DNA of 64,000 bases from Siphonodentalium dalli (taxonomy: Eukaryota; Mollusca; Scaphopoda; Gadilida; Siphonodentaliidae), in assembly GCA_032622095.1 (NCBI GenBank), contig CP136065.1, positions 242,089,530 to 242,153,529 on the forward strand, in the 5' to 3' direction. Positions within the stretch are counted from its first letter, which is position 1. The number at the start of each line of letters is the position of its first letter. Below are positions 24,758 to 34,935 of this stretch, one piece after another. The translations under genes were made by a program, and so were the position numbers. Below the pieces are notes generated by a model that ran no database searches, was not told the origin of the DNA, and worked only from the letters and a program-made list of their open reading frames with translations.

Positions 24758-24915
24758 GGTCAATCCACACCAGACGCGAGCGCGCGATTATATATAACGG
24801 CCGTTTTCTGTCGTCCGTAGCGGGTGTGAATATAAAAATCGCGCGCTTTGAACCGCCACGGACGACAGAAGACTGCCGTAAAAATCGCGCGCTCGCGCCC
24901 AGTGTGGATTGACCC
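24758..24915. mobile_element. 158-bp CpG-rich foldback MITE flanked by TTAA
   Basis: Starts ggtcaatccacac and ends gtgtggattgaccc, bounded by TTAA at 24754-24757 and 24916-24919. The arms pair over nearly the whole length (gcgagcgcgcgat, ctgtcgtccgt), so almost no loop is left. It is a sharp GC and CpG island in AT-rich DNA. Overlapping minus-strand ORFs are artefacts. Confidence 0.75.
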
Positions 24916-25196
24916 TTAATTGCAAAGTGCCAACGCACGACGCAACAGATTCGTCAAAACACTCCTTAAGAAAACGCTGAGTGCACATCAAATATAAACA
25001 GAATGATATCTCCATATTTGATCATCTGATATCCATCCAAACAATAGGTACTTGATTTTGGTAAATACGGCAACAATAAGCTTGACTATCCTTATTCTAT
25101 GACTCAATTCGCGCTATATCTGTTCGATTATCACTATTATAGATGTCAATCCGCTATACACATTTAGCAAGCCTCGATTTCGTGTGTCTGATATTT

Positions 25197-25987
25197 GCAG
25201 AATGAGGTCACCGGAGGGTGAATTTAGTTATGCTACCCCGCAAGCGGACTTGCATCGACAAATTCACCCTACGGGGACCTCATTCTGCTTAGGCCTCATC
25301 TTCTGTGAAATATCGAGTCTCAAATTAACAATGTTTTAGTTACATTTTCCCTTCTGTTCAGCTTCTATATCCCCTATAATCTGTTCAGCTTCTATATCCC
25401 CTATAATTAGCAGAAGATAAATTGCATAATCCAGGTGATTGATTGGTGAACATCACAAACTAGGGAACTTCAATCCTATCCTAGGCTTCCCATAACAAAT
25501 GAGGCTTAACCCTTTACCCAACAGAACGGCCCTGTGCCAATGCATTCTCTTATATATGCGAGTCGACCATAGGTCGCCTCGCATATATAAGAGAATGCAT
25601 TGGCTTAACACATTAAAAATTATAAAATTGTTAAAGAATGTAAGAAAAAATGGTAAAAAGTGTTAAAAAAAGATTTTTTTTAGACCAATGCATTCTCTTA
25701 TATATGCGAGGCGACCTATGGTCGATTCGCATATATAAGAGAATGCATTGGCACAGGGCATAACTGTAACTATCACAATGTGGTCAATGAGCCGGTTCCA
25801 ATGATATCCATATTTGTATGGTTCTATTGAGACAGACCCAAGATATTTTAGGCTGTTGAAGCTTTATTTGGCCGGTTTGTTGGGTAAAGGGTTAAGAAGA
25901 ATGAGGTTCCCATGGTGAATTTGGGGACGCTAGCCCGCCGTGTGGGATATCATCACTAAATTCATCCTCCGGGGACCTCATTCTGTC
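25197..25987. mobile_element. GCAGAATGAGGTCC element, copy 2, with a nested MITE
   Basis: Hairpins at about 25197-25290 and 25898-25987 belong to one element. Removing the inserted MITE (25510-25891) and one TTAA restores ggcttaagaagaatgagg, which corresponds to gcctaagcagaatgagg in the copies at 17637 and 41127. A 23-bp segment (ctgttcagcttctatatccc plus tataat) is tandemly duplicated at about 25357-25406. Confidence 0.75.
25510..25891. mobile_element. Double-hairpin MITE, piggyBac-like, intact TTAA duplication
   Basis: Starts ccctttacccaacagaacgg and ends tgttgggtaaaggg, with TTAA at 25506-25509 and 25892-25895. Hairpins at about 25535-25604 and 25684-25754. Same orientation as the 13235 copy. 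TTAA duplication plus a CCCTTT-type terminus is the piggyBac superfamily pattern. No ORF for a transposase. Confidence 0.85.
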
Positions 25988-26290
25988 GGAATCACTAAAT
26001 CCAGGCTTGAAATTTAGTAGAGAGGTTTCCCAAAATCACAATTAGTAGTTACAAACATCTTACCCATGATCATCACTCACGAGACACCAAATACTGTTCA
26101 ACCATGGCGAAAATCACCGCTTCCATAACATATTAAATTGGTGAAATTGGCCATGATCACCAGCATTCAATTATCCTAAATGTACTTTTGAACAAAAATC
26201 ATCCGTGCCGTTAAGTAACACCAGCCAACATATATAAACATGCAGATCCATAAAATGATAAATTGTTTCACGAAGCTGTTGTATGCGAGT

Positions 26291-26321
<31 letters not shown>

Positions 26322-26512
26322 GGGCAGGGACGTGACTATAATGGAGGGGGTGTACACCTTGGGAAAAAAAAATCACGCCACTCGAACCAGACCAATACAT
26401 TTGCACTCAGATATCATCGCTGTCGTATATAAAACTAGTTCTCGGTCAAGTTTTCCAACTATTTGAAATGTCTTTAACCCTTTGAGTGCCAAGACCGATT
26501 TTTGTATCAACC
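25988..26512. other. No gene; (GT)n(G)n tract
   Basis: A (GT)n run followed by a long G homopolymer occupies about 26289-26324. The small ORFs on both strands cross this simple repeat and are not credible. Confidence 0.5.
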
Positions 26513-26650
26513 CATAGGTCGCCTCGCATATATAAAAGAATGCATTGGCCTAACAATTTTTCATCATTTGTTATTATTTTTTACAATTTTTTACAATTTT
26601 AATAATTTTTTCTTATATTCTTTAACTTTAACTTTCAGTATTTTGTAGGT
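26513..26650. mobile_element. Hairpin-MITE fragment
   Basis: The right half of the hairpin (cataggtcgcctcgcatata) with its aagaatgcattggcctaaca flank and T-rich spacer is present. The other half and the ends are missing. Confidence 0.65.
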
Positions 26651-26902
26651 TTAGTGCGAGGGAATCTTACGTTTTTCATGGGAATCAAAATTATTACTAT
26701 GAATACTTGGTGATAGTTTTGAGTTATAACATGCCCCTAAGGTTTTATCCATTTTGTTTTTAAATTCGCTATAGCATGCTTAAGCATACCCAAAAAAAAT
26801 TCAACCAAAAAAAATAAAATATATATATTTTTTTTTTATTTTTTTTAGGGCCGATACTGTGTATTACTGGTTGCAATATCAAGCAATGAGAAAAATTTCA
26901 AC

Positions 26903-26996
26903 GTACATGTGGTGTAAAAATGTCCAATAATGCTGTGCCATGCATGACATACATGTGGTGTAAAAATGTCCAATAATGCTGTGCCATGCATGACAT
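26903..26996. repeat. Tandem duplication, 46-bp unit
   Basis: Two identical copies of acatgtggtgtaaaaatgtc plus caataatgctgtgccatgca follow each other. The duplication lies in a 143-codon minus ORF (26898-27329) without recognisable domain. Confidence 0.8.
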
Positions 26997-27354
26997 TTCC
27001 AATTGTTGAAAAGTTTGACAGCACCCACACCCGCGTTGAGTTGTGTTTGGAGTGTCTAAGAACAATACTGGAGGTTTCAGACAGCAACAACAGTTCGAGA
27101 TTGTTCTAATGCTACAATATCTTAAATTTCCAAACATTAATTGATATAAAGTATGTTGTTTTAGGCCAGAATGCATACTTTTAAGAGTGAAATTTACTTC
27201 AAATGTGTCTGGTTTAATTAAGGACATATAAACAGAAAGTAAGTTGGAAACCCCTCTAGACAAGTCTCTGGTTTGGTTATTTATAGATAGTGGAGAAGAT
27301 ATGGGAGATTTTATAATACATGTAAACAATTTTATATAACGAATGTGTCAAAAC

Positions 27355-27835
27355 TATAGCTGAAGGAGTCAGTCGCACTTAAACATGCGCTGAATGGTCC
27401 ACAGGTTTTGAAAATGTGCTGAAGGGTACAGAGGTTTTATTATCGACGCTGATAGTTATATCAACTGTCTTATTGAAAGTCTGGGGTCTATCAGCAATTT
27501 ATTTTAGGTTCATTCTCATTTTCATTGGAAAGTAAACAATTATTGAGCAACTTTGTTGGAAAAACAACCGCAATCAACTGCTGAATTATCGATTGATGTG
27601 TATCATTGTGCGTTCAAAAAGTATGCTTACTCGTACAAACCTCATTGTCATTGGGTCAACACTATGTCACAATATTTACCCTGATCTTGTAAGCCAGTGC
27701 ATTCTCGTGGAAGATTAAAAAATTTAAACGTCATTTCGAAAAAGATTTCAAACAATGTGTAAACTTCATCACATTCCAGTGAACCTGTGCACCCTTTAGC
27801 ACGTTTTAGGTCAGAGTGAACACCCTAATCAACAC
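27355..27835. repeat. CTTCAGCACATTTTC dispersed repeat and partial hairpin
   Basis: 27355-27435 is the inverse of 18731-18810 (cttcagcacattttcaaaac, acccttcagcac). A related piece is at about 27770-27830 and again at 37735-37805. 27538-27712 is the inverse of about 36605-36783 (ttgagcaactttgttggaaa, aaccgcaatcaa, tgggtcaacac) and ends in half of a variant hairpin (gccagtgcattctc). The whole block is a mosaic of one dispersed family. Confidence 0.55.
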
Positions 27836-28257
27836 TTATATATCAAAATAACACAGATGTATAACACTGGTCCCAAATATCTGAAACAATATATTAGCGG
27901 AGTCACTCCTGTTGCATCTCCTTCCCTCGTATATAAGTTAGTTGGCTCCTGAATTCGAAAACCAACTACAAGATGTCTTAATTTCACAACCTACATTTAT
28001 GAAAGTCAGACAAAATGGTTTTTGCTCAGACTTGAAAATCAGTCAGAGTGAGAGAGATGGGGAGAGAGATGGAGATGGAGAGAGCGGTAAATAGAGTGAC
28101 GATAGTTAGCGAAACAAGGAGAGGTTTTTTAGATACAATTTCATTGTTTTGTGAGTTTTCGCGATCTTGCATTCAATTCTATAGGTAACCAATTCTTAGT
28201 CACTAGAAATCACGCGGGGCTCATCAGGTGACGATTCGTTCTCTTCAGTCACCGGTT
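27836..28257. other. 3' flank of the FEM1-like gene
   Basis: Contains a GA-rich purine tract near 28045-28090. No clear AATAAA on the minus strand was found immediately after the stop codon, so the polyadenylation site is unresolved. Confidence 0.35.
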
Positions 28258-30726
28258 TCAACCGTCAGGCTTATTATCTGTCGGAACATCCGGGTTACAG
28301 TTATTATAGTTACTATGGCCACTATCATTATTACTGTCGTGAAAGACCAGAGAACGTTCCTCTATCTCTTCGGTCATTGGTCGGGCATCATCCGGGTTAC
28401 AGTTACTACCGTTACTGTCACGTGAGCCTTCCTCTGTCGGAGATGATCGGCTCTCTTCGGTCATCGGTCGGGCATCATCCGGGTTACTGTTACCATCGTT
28501 ACTGTCATGCGAGCCTTCCTCTGTTACACCCGGAGATGATCGTCTCTCTTCGGTTATTGGTCGGGTGTCGTCGCTTTTGGCATCTGTCGGAATATCTGGA
28601 TTACAGTTATTACCGTTACTGTCATTACTGGGCGTGTCTTCCTCGGCATTGGGCGGAGCTGAATTGTGTAAATCAACGAAATAAACGAGTTGTCCTGGAA
28701 GAAGTTCAGTGTATTGTATGTTATTGTCGACTATAGTATTAGCCGTTAAACACTGCAGAGATTGCAACCTGAAGTCTCTATATTCATCCACCCAATGCTC
28801 TGGAATGAGGTCAAAGAATGTCTCCCCAATATCATTACGCACATCCAAATGAGCACCATTCTCGATGAGTGCATCAATCATGGGTTTGTAATCGTCGTAG
28901 TCAGTGAATTCTTGAAGTCCTTCTATGTGTTCCACGAGATGTAACAATGGAGTATTGCCTCGATTATCCCGCTCGTCAATGTCCAGTCCACATTCCAAAA
29001 GAAATTTTAAAATAGGCGGTTTACGTATCCGCCATGCGCAGGCTTCCGTTAAGAATACATGAAGGAACCCCCATGCGTCGCCTTCGCCTGACGTCATTTT
29101 TCGAACCAGCTGCCGGAAGCTATCAACTACATTTTTATCGTGATCCGGATGGTTTTCCATTAAATGTTGAACTAATCCCAAAGCGTATATCATCGTGCTG
29201 TGATAGAACCATGAACCATCCAATTGGTTGGATTTGGAATAATTTTCAAGAGTTGTTCCAACAGCAACAACAGCTTCCATGAATTGCTGGGCCATGTCTC
29301 GGTCCATCATGTCCGAGTGTATCCAAAGCCCCTCAACTATGAAATCCATTCCATGGTTGATGAGTAGTCCTGGGTTATCCTTCATTGTTTGTAAACCGAA
29401 TAGCAGCATATTGAGTTTTCGTTTTGATTTCACAGCATCGTCTCTCGCTCCGATTCTAGCCACAGCTTTCATCACAGACAAGAACTCATCGCTTTCAGCA
29501 CCAATCACGCGCTCAAGGATGAGCAGACGGTAGATATTTAAGACGTCTACATCTCGTGGCATCGCTTGCACGTCTTCAATTGTTTCTGGTTCTTTCATGT
29601 TAAGATATATATCTTTCGTTTCACTCGGAAGAACTTTTACCAACAGATAATCTGGGTTCTCGTGACGTAACTTTATTGCCCCTTCCCAGTGTATTTTGGC
29701 GGAGTAAAATGACGCCTCAAATATATCCAGAGAACTATTTGTTCCTAAAAGTTCGAAGTAATCACAAACTTTTCTTGTTAGTTCCCGAACTATATTTTCT
29801 TCCTTTACTCCTTTTGATTTTTCAGACATTGCATGTCCATGGTGGCTTGTAAGTATTTTGACAGACTCTCTTTGCCCATTTGCTGCCGCATATTTGATGA
29901 CGTCATCCCAATCAAACTCTGCTCCCTTTTCGATAAGAAGTTCGATAGTTTTGGTTGCACTGATTGCCGCGGCCGCATGAAAAGCAGTGCGACCCAATTC
30001 GGTTTTCGCGTTAATGTCAGCGCCTTTATCGAGCAAATACTTGCAGATTTCAGGGTGTTTAACCGCCTTCATGAGGTAGGTGTATTTTTTTCCAACACAA
30101 CCATTCGGCGCTTCTGATTGAATTGTGTTCACGTTAATCCCAGCTTCCACCAAGTGGTGAACCATAGCCACGTTGTTAACAGAACATGCAACCGTCAATG
30201 GCGATTCATATATTTTTGGTCCTTCTATGTCTCCGTGAATATCAGCACCAAGTTGAATCAAACGCTTCGCTGTCTTGTTTTTACCGAAACGAATGGCTAA
30301 AGTGAGTGGTGTCCCAGGGAAATGATCCATTTCGATGGCTGCGGGACCCGTCACGGGCTGATTCGGACATGCGCCGCATTCGCTGACAAGATAGTCTGTC
30401 ATCAGAAGAGACTCTTTAGTAGAGCAAGCAGCGGCTGCTAAAGGCGTTAGGCCATTGGAATCAGTTTGACTGACAACAAAACTTCGCTGATCCGCTGTGT
30501 ATTTTCTCAAATAAGACCTTGCTTTTTTAGTCTTTTGTCGCCCAATTGCAACGTTGATTTGTCCAACTATACCACGCGTGGCATTTTCGAAGTCTTCTAT
30601 GTGAAAATCCCTGCGCATAATCTGGCCGAAGATGTCCATGATGTAATGTGACAGGAATTCTGGAATGATAAACATAGGGTATTGAATATCAAGTAGAAGA
30701 AAACAAGTGGACCGCAAAGTCGCCAC
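28258..30726 (-). CDS. FEM1-like ankyrin/VHL-box protein, intronless
   Basis: An 822-codon uninterrupted frame. FEM1 proteins are substrate receptors of CUL2 ubiquitin ligases that recognise C-terminal degrons; that role is family knowledge, not shown here. Visible: ankyrin repeats at about residues 90-295 (NGLTPLAAAA, GTPLTLAIRFG, LLDKGADINAKTELGRTAFH); a TPR-like middle at 320-480 that opens with FELLG and contains LLILERVIGAESDEF, matching the FEM1 ERILG...HPDT block; a second ankyrin pair at 551-645 (LLECGLDIDERDNRGNTPL, DALIENGAHLDVRN); and a VHL-box-like LQSLQCLTANTIV at 654-666, then a FEM1-type ending VYFVDLH. The usual family length is 620-670. The excess is a 130-residue acidic tail with four Asn-rich DSN..NCNPD units. 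M30 (codon at 30637-30639), which begins MDIFGQ, resembles family starts better than M1. Absence of introns suggests a retrocopy-derived or expanded family member. The frame is intact, so probably functional. Confidence 0.9.
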   Translation of the reverse strand: MATLRSTCFLLLDIQYPMFIIPEFLSHYIMDIFGQIMRRDFHIEDFENATRGIVGQINVAIGRQKTKKARSYLRKYTADQRSFVVSQTDSNGLTPLAAAACSTKESLLMTDYLVSECGACPNQPVTGPAAIEMDHFPGTPLTLAIRFGKNKTAKRLIQLGADIHGDIEGPKIYESPLTVACSVNNVAMVHHLVEAGINVNTIQSEAPNGCVGKKYTYLMKAVKHPEICKYLLDKGADINAKTELGRTAFHAAAAISATKTIELLIEKGAEFDWDDVIKYAAANGQRESVKILTSHHGHAMSEKSKGVKEENIVRELTRKVCDYFELLGTNSSLDIFEASFYSAKIHWEGAIKLRHENPDYLLVKVLPSETKDIYLNMKEPETIEDVQAMPRDVDVLNIYRLLILERVIGAESDEFLSVMKAVARIGARDDAVKSKRKLNMLLFGLQTMKDNPGLLINHGMDFIVEGLWIHSDMMDRDMAQQFMEAVVAVGTTLENYSKSNQLDGSWFYHSTMIYALGLVQHLMENHPDHDKNVVDSFRQLVRKMTSGEGDAWGFLHVFLTEACAWRIRKPPILKFLLECGLDIDERDNRGNTPLLHLVEHIEGLQEFTDYDDYKPMIDALIENGAHLDVRNDIGETFFDLIPEHWVDEYRDFRLQSLQCLTANTIVDNNIQYTELLPGQLVYFVDLHNSAPPNAEEDTPSNDSNGNNCNPDIPTDAKSDDTRPITEERRSSPGVTEEGSHDSNDGNSNPDDARPMTEESRSSPTEEGSRDSNGSNCNPDDARPMTEEIEERSLVFHDSNNDSGHSNYNNCNPDVPTDNKPDG

Positions 30727-31049
30727 CTAATATCTCCAGAAACGATGGCTTTTCATTGAGGTATACGAGGACCGCGCAGTCGTCGCCGCACACCTCCAGA
30801 AAAGGCGGCTGTTCGATAAGGTGTATTGATTTTATGAGGTGGCTCGGTAATTTAAAAGACATGCCTTCCATGAATAAGACATGAGATATTATGTCCCTAC
30901 GTGCATTCTAGCAAAGGCAAAATAATTTACCACTCTAAGTGCCATAACTCTATAAAACATGACAAAACACTGTGAATAACCCATTTTAATCTGATTCTCA
31001 AAAATCTGAAGCAATACTGTGGGTATATCACGCGATTCTGCCACTGATA
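30727..31049. other. Upstream region of the FEM1-like gene
   Basis: On the minus strand a diverged duplication of about 60 bp (around tttctggag) crosses the proposed start at about 30700-30830. A 60-codon minus ORF lies here but is not in frame continuity with the gene. Promoter elements could not be assigned. Confidence 0.35.
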
Positions 31050-31538
31050 GACCCCCTGTTCCAAGTGGTCTTGCTTATTTGCTATGACGCTGGTGCATGG
31101 GTCCTGCTCAATTGCTATGATGATGGAAGGGCAAACTGATGCTGTTAAGAAAATGTACCGTTATTTTTTCTAATGTTGCGGTGTTTTGCTAATCGAACGA
31201 ATCGAAGAAAGACCATAATCTGAATGAAACATTCAAGATCCGATATATTTAACAATATTGCGATTATGCTTGCTAAACAACATGAATACCCCTTTATAGA
31301 TTATGACCAACATGCCCATTATTCAAATAATTCATAACATACATGTTTTTGAATGTTTTATCCACATAACGGCTTCACGTCGATTTGTTCAGATTATCCA
31401 AACACCACGAACGTGATAACTTAAAAAAAAATAAGGTAAATCTTCTAAAAAGCATCAGTTTGGCCTAACAGCGTCATAGAAAATAATCAGGACCCACCAG
31501 CATCATAGCAAAACAGCAGGATCATTTGACGAGGGGTG
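31050..31538. mobile_element. Short relative of the 10.8-kb TIR element
   Basis: Left end accccctgttccaagtggtc and right end ggatcatttgacgaggggtg correspond to those at 10797 and 12664. Subterminal cagcatcatagca units are present only once or twice, with no array expansion. The interior shares tgaaacattca and aaaaagcatcagttt with the longer copy. Confidence 0.6.
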
Positions 31539-31715
31539 CTATATCCAACATTTCCTACTCCACATGCGGAATTGCCGATTATAGCTTAAAGTGTTATAAT
31601 TGCAGATGATAATTCAACCTCATGTGTTGCTTTGTTTAATTTGTCTGTGTTAATATTTATATACTCTTTTCTATAAATGTTGCTTCCCACGTTTAATGCC
31701 ACTAAATCCATTTAA

Positions 31716-32084
31716 AGTGATGTGAAACACTCCGGTATGGTGATCAAATAGAAATGGAGAATAATCTTGCACAAATTAGTTATATTATACAAATATTATA
31801 TCCATATTGACATGACACATCATCATTCTTATATATTAATTAAATGGAGCAACTCTCGGTGGTCAAATTGTTTTCGTTAGTTTATCGACTGTAGTTGCGT
31901 CCCGAATCAAGAGGTAAATATTTACAATTGAGCGTAGTTCAGACGATGTTTTCTATGGAGTGTTACGGTCGATTTGCTTGAGATTTTCTGTGATGTTAGT
32001 AGAATGCTACATTCCACCTATTGGCAAAGCGTCTGAATGCTAACTTATCAGTTTCATGCACCCGAATAAGTCCATTATATGTCT
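31716..32084. mobile_element. MITE of the AGTGATGTGAAACAC family, copy 2
   Basis: Runs from agtgatgtgaaacactccgg to the tccattatatgtct end, with TTAA at 31712-31715 and 32085-32088. Opposite orientation to copies 1 and 3. A 20-bp motif (tttaatgccactaaat.catt) is present on both sides, so the element sits between short direct repeats longer than TTAA. Confidence 0.8.
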
Positions 32085-32134
32085 TTAACATTTAATGCCA
32101 CTAAATTTCATTGATAATAGGTACTATATTAACA

Positions 32135-34147
32135 TATTTCGTGGAAAAAAATTGGGAAAATTTTGTCAAACATCAATTTTTTGATTTTCATGAATGATAT
32201 CAAAAATTCAAATTTACAAGTCCTACAAATATCATACCTATTTTGTCGACCTCATTTTTCTGAATCCAGAACTGGAAACCATTCCCAGATTCGTCAAGTA
32301 TTTTTCGAGTTGTGTGCCTTCAAAAACGCGAGTTTACCTGATTTCGGAGCTTTAATTTCGCAGAATGAGCCAAATGCCGCATTATATGGTTAATTATTTA
32401 AAAAACTAGAACAAAATTAATTACGTTTTCACTGTTTTAGTAATTTCCTCACTGGATAAAACACAAAATATGATTAATATGTGCATCTATCATTAAGAAG
32501 AATAAAATATTCTCAAACAAAATGTGTGTTCCATTGTATGGACTTAGCCAAATTTGCCTTGACATAAAATGAAATGCCATATTTGAGGTCATGTAACTCA
32601 ATAAATTAATATCGATATGCTCTCCTTTTCTCAAAACATTTTGAGAATACTAGATTGAACAAATTGTGAAGGAATTTCGAAATACATTGACGAAGAAAAT
32701 TAAATTATGGCCCTATGAACTCTTAGTTTAGTCTCTTTTCCGAAAATGCTATTGTGGGGCGTTTTTGCCCATTTTTAAAGGTTTTTGTGTATATTCAGAA
32801 AAATTAACGAAAGTTTATTGTGTAAAATTATTTGATCTGTCCTCTTAAATCATTTTTTGTTGTTGAGAAAATAGCATTTCAATGGTTATACCAATGAACG
32901 TCACTGGATTTCAGTTATCATTGTGGAAACTTACTTCAAATTTGAACGGCAGAAAAATGGGGTAGGGGAAAGCATATCAACAAAAACTTCACAATTATGC
33001 ATCTTGAAGCAGAAAACTTTATATTATCAGCTTCTACATACATTGTTCTTTCATACATAATTTAACATTTCCATTATTTATGTTCATTGACAGAGCTATA
33101 ACATTTTTTGTTGTAATTTGGCAGTGAAATGTCAAATTGAAATTTTGGGATTGTTTTTATATAACATGGACATAAAAGTCTAAATCAACGTCCAATAAAG
33201 TCTTAAGCAGTTTTATAATGCAACAGGAATGTACACAAACTGGAAGAAAACAAATTTTGCCTGAAATGGCTGTAATTTGGTGATAAGATTGCATTTTATG
33301 ATTTTTCCTACCCCTATACCAACGTTAAAATTTAGAGTCAGTTTCCTGAGAAATGAAAAATCAAGTGACATAGGCTGTAAGGCTAATTTTTTAACACTAA
33401 AGTGTTTTGGGAGGAAAGTTCAAATAATTTTACACATTAAAACACTCATTGTTTTTTGTATTTATGCCCCAAAACCTTTTAGAATGGAAAAAAATGCCTC
33501 AAGATGACATTTTTGGAAACAAGTTAAGACTAAGTATTCAAAGGGCCATAAGATGATTTTCTTACACAATGTTCTGTTAATATCTTTACAATTTGTTCAA
33601 TCTAGTATACTTAAATGGTTATAATAAAAGCATGGCATATGGATATCAAATTATTGAGTTATATGACCTCAAATATTGCATTTCATCACACAAGTTCTGT
33701 GTCAGAGGCAAAATTGGTCCATACAATGGAACACACATTTTTTTGGAGAATATAATCTTCTTCTTAATCATAGATGCACATATTAATCATTTTATGTGTT
33801 TAATATAGTGAGGACATTACTAAAACACTGAAAACTACGGAAGAAGCCCTCCAGTTTGCTCCATTTTTTTTAATAATTAACCATAAATAAGGCATTTTGG
33901 CTCATTCTACGAAATTGGGCCCCGAAAATGGGCCGAAATCAGATAAACTCGCGTTTTTGAAGGCAAACAACTTGAAAAATACTTAGCGAATCTGGGAAGG
34001 GTTTTCAGTTCTGGGTTCAGGAAATTTAGGTCGACACAATAGACATGTTATTTGTAGGATTTGTGAATTCGATTGTTTTATATTCATCCATGAAAACCGA
34101 TAAATTGATGATTTGACCAAATTTCCCCAAATTTATTTCACGAAATT
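32135..34147. mobile_element. 2-kb foldback element with about 1-kb arms
   Basis: The left arm (cgtggaaaaaaattgggaaa, gtcgacctcatttttctgaa, cttcaaaaacgcgagttta, gtgtaaaattatttga) recurs in inverse order and orientation on the right, ending near 34147. The two arms encode matching short peptides (both contain PYNGTHI), but neither arm holds a long ORF. Divergence between arms is obvious, so the inversion is not recent. Centre near 33.1-33.2 kb. Confidence 0.75.
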
Positions 34148-34806
34148 CACCAATTTCCCTTTTTCCGATTTTTAGTATGTTGTTTATGGAGGGTTTATGT
34201 ACTTATTCCAGCAGAAAAAAATTCTGTTGCAATTAGTTCCGGGTTTGGCATTTTTTTCTCATAAATGCACTGGACTAATTAGTCATCTGACATGTCCATG
34301 ATTAACCAGTCTTCAAAACGGTATATCATTTACCGTAATAGAGAAAGGTAAAGTGATGATACGATCATTTATTATACGCCCAACAGTGAATTATAGAAAA
34401 AAACGCGTTTAGATAAATATCGATATCACCCAGAAGGGGATATAGAAGAATATACTTTCACACTAGCTTGCGCGTGCGACCGATTCACTTGCGATTACAA
34501 ATACTGTTTCCGGTTTGTACTATTGAAGAAGGTCAAAGTGAAAGAACCCATTGTAATATTCTAAATTATATTATATTCACGGATACAGATATAATTAAAA
34601 TTTATTTTATGTTGAAGTTCGACATATTTATGGCGGAAATAAAGGGAAGAATACGGGAACTATCTTTTTATATTCTGCGGATGGTGAAGTAGCATTGCGA
34701 GAACAGGCATCGATCAGCTGATGGCTTAAAAAATTATGCATCGATTGAAGACGATTGTGATATCATTTCACGTCGTAAGTGGTGAATTTCTTTGGAAATG
34801 CGTATA
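34148..34806. other. No recognised gene
   Basis: A 74-codon plus ORF at 34468-34692 has no domain. No repeat recognised. Confidence 0.35.
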
Positions 34807-34935
34807 ATAAAAAGAATATCTAGTGTTTTTTTTAGTGGATACCGAAAAATACGTTCGCGAAAATAAACATTTGTCTCGCTCACTCATGACATATTTTTCG
34901 GTATCCACTCAAAAACACTAGATATCCTCTATTTA
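34807..34935. repeat. Foldback element, about 129 bp
   Basis: Left taataaaaagaatatctagt and right actagatatcctctatttaa pair, with the inner pair agtggataccgaaaaata/tatttttcggtatccact. The outer ends match those of the 54324-54511 palindrome, so the two are one family with different interiors. Confidence 0.7.

Noticed and set aside
26898..27329. 143-codon minus ORF
   Set aside because: Half of it is a recent 46-bp tandem duplication and dispersed repeat; no recognisable domain.
28228..28736. Plus-strand ORFs opposite the FEM1-like tail
   Set aside because: Antisense shadows of the repetitive tail coding sequence.
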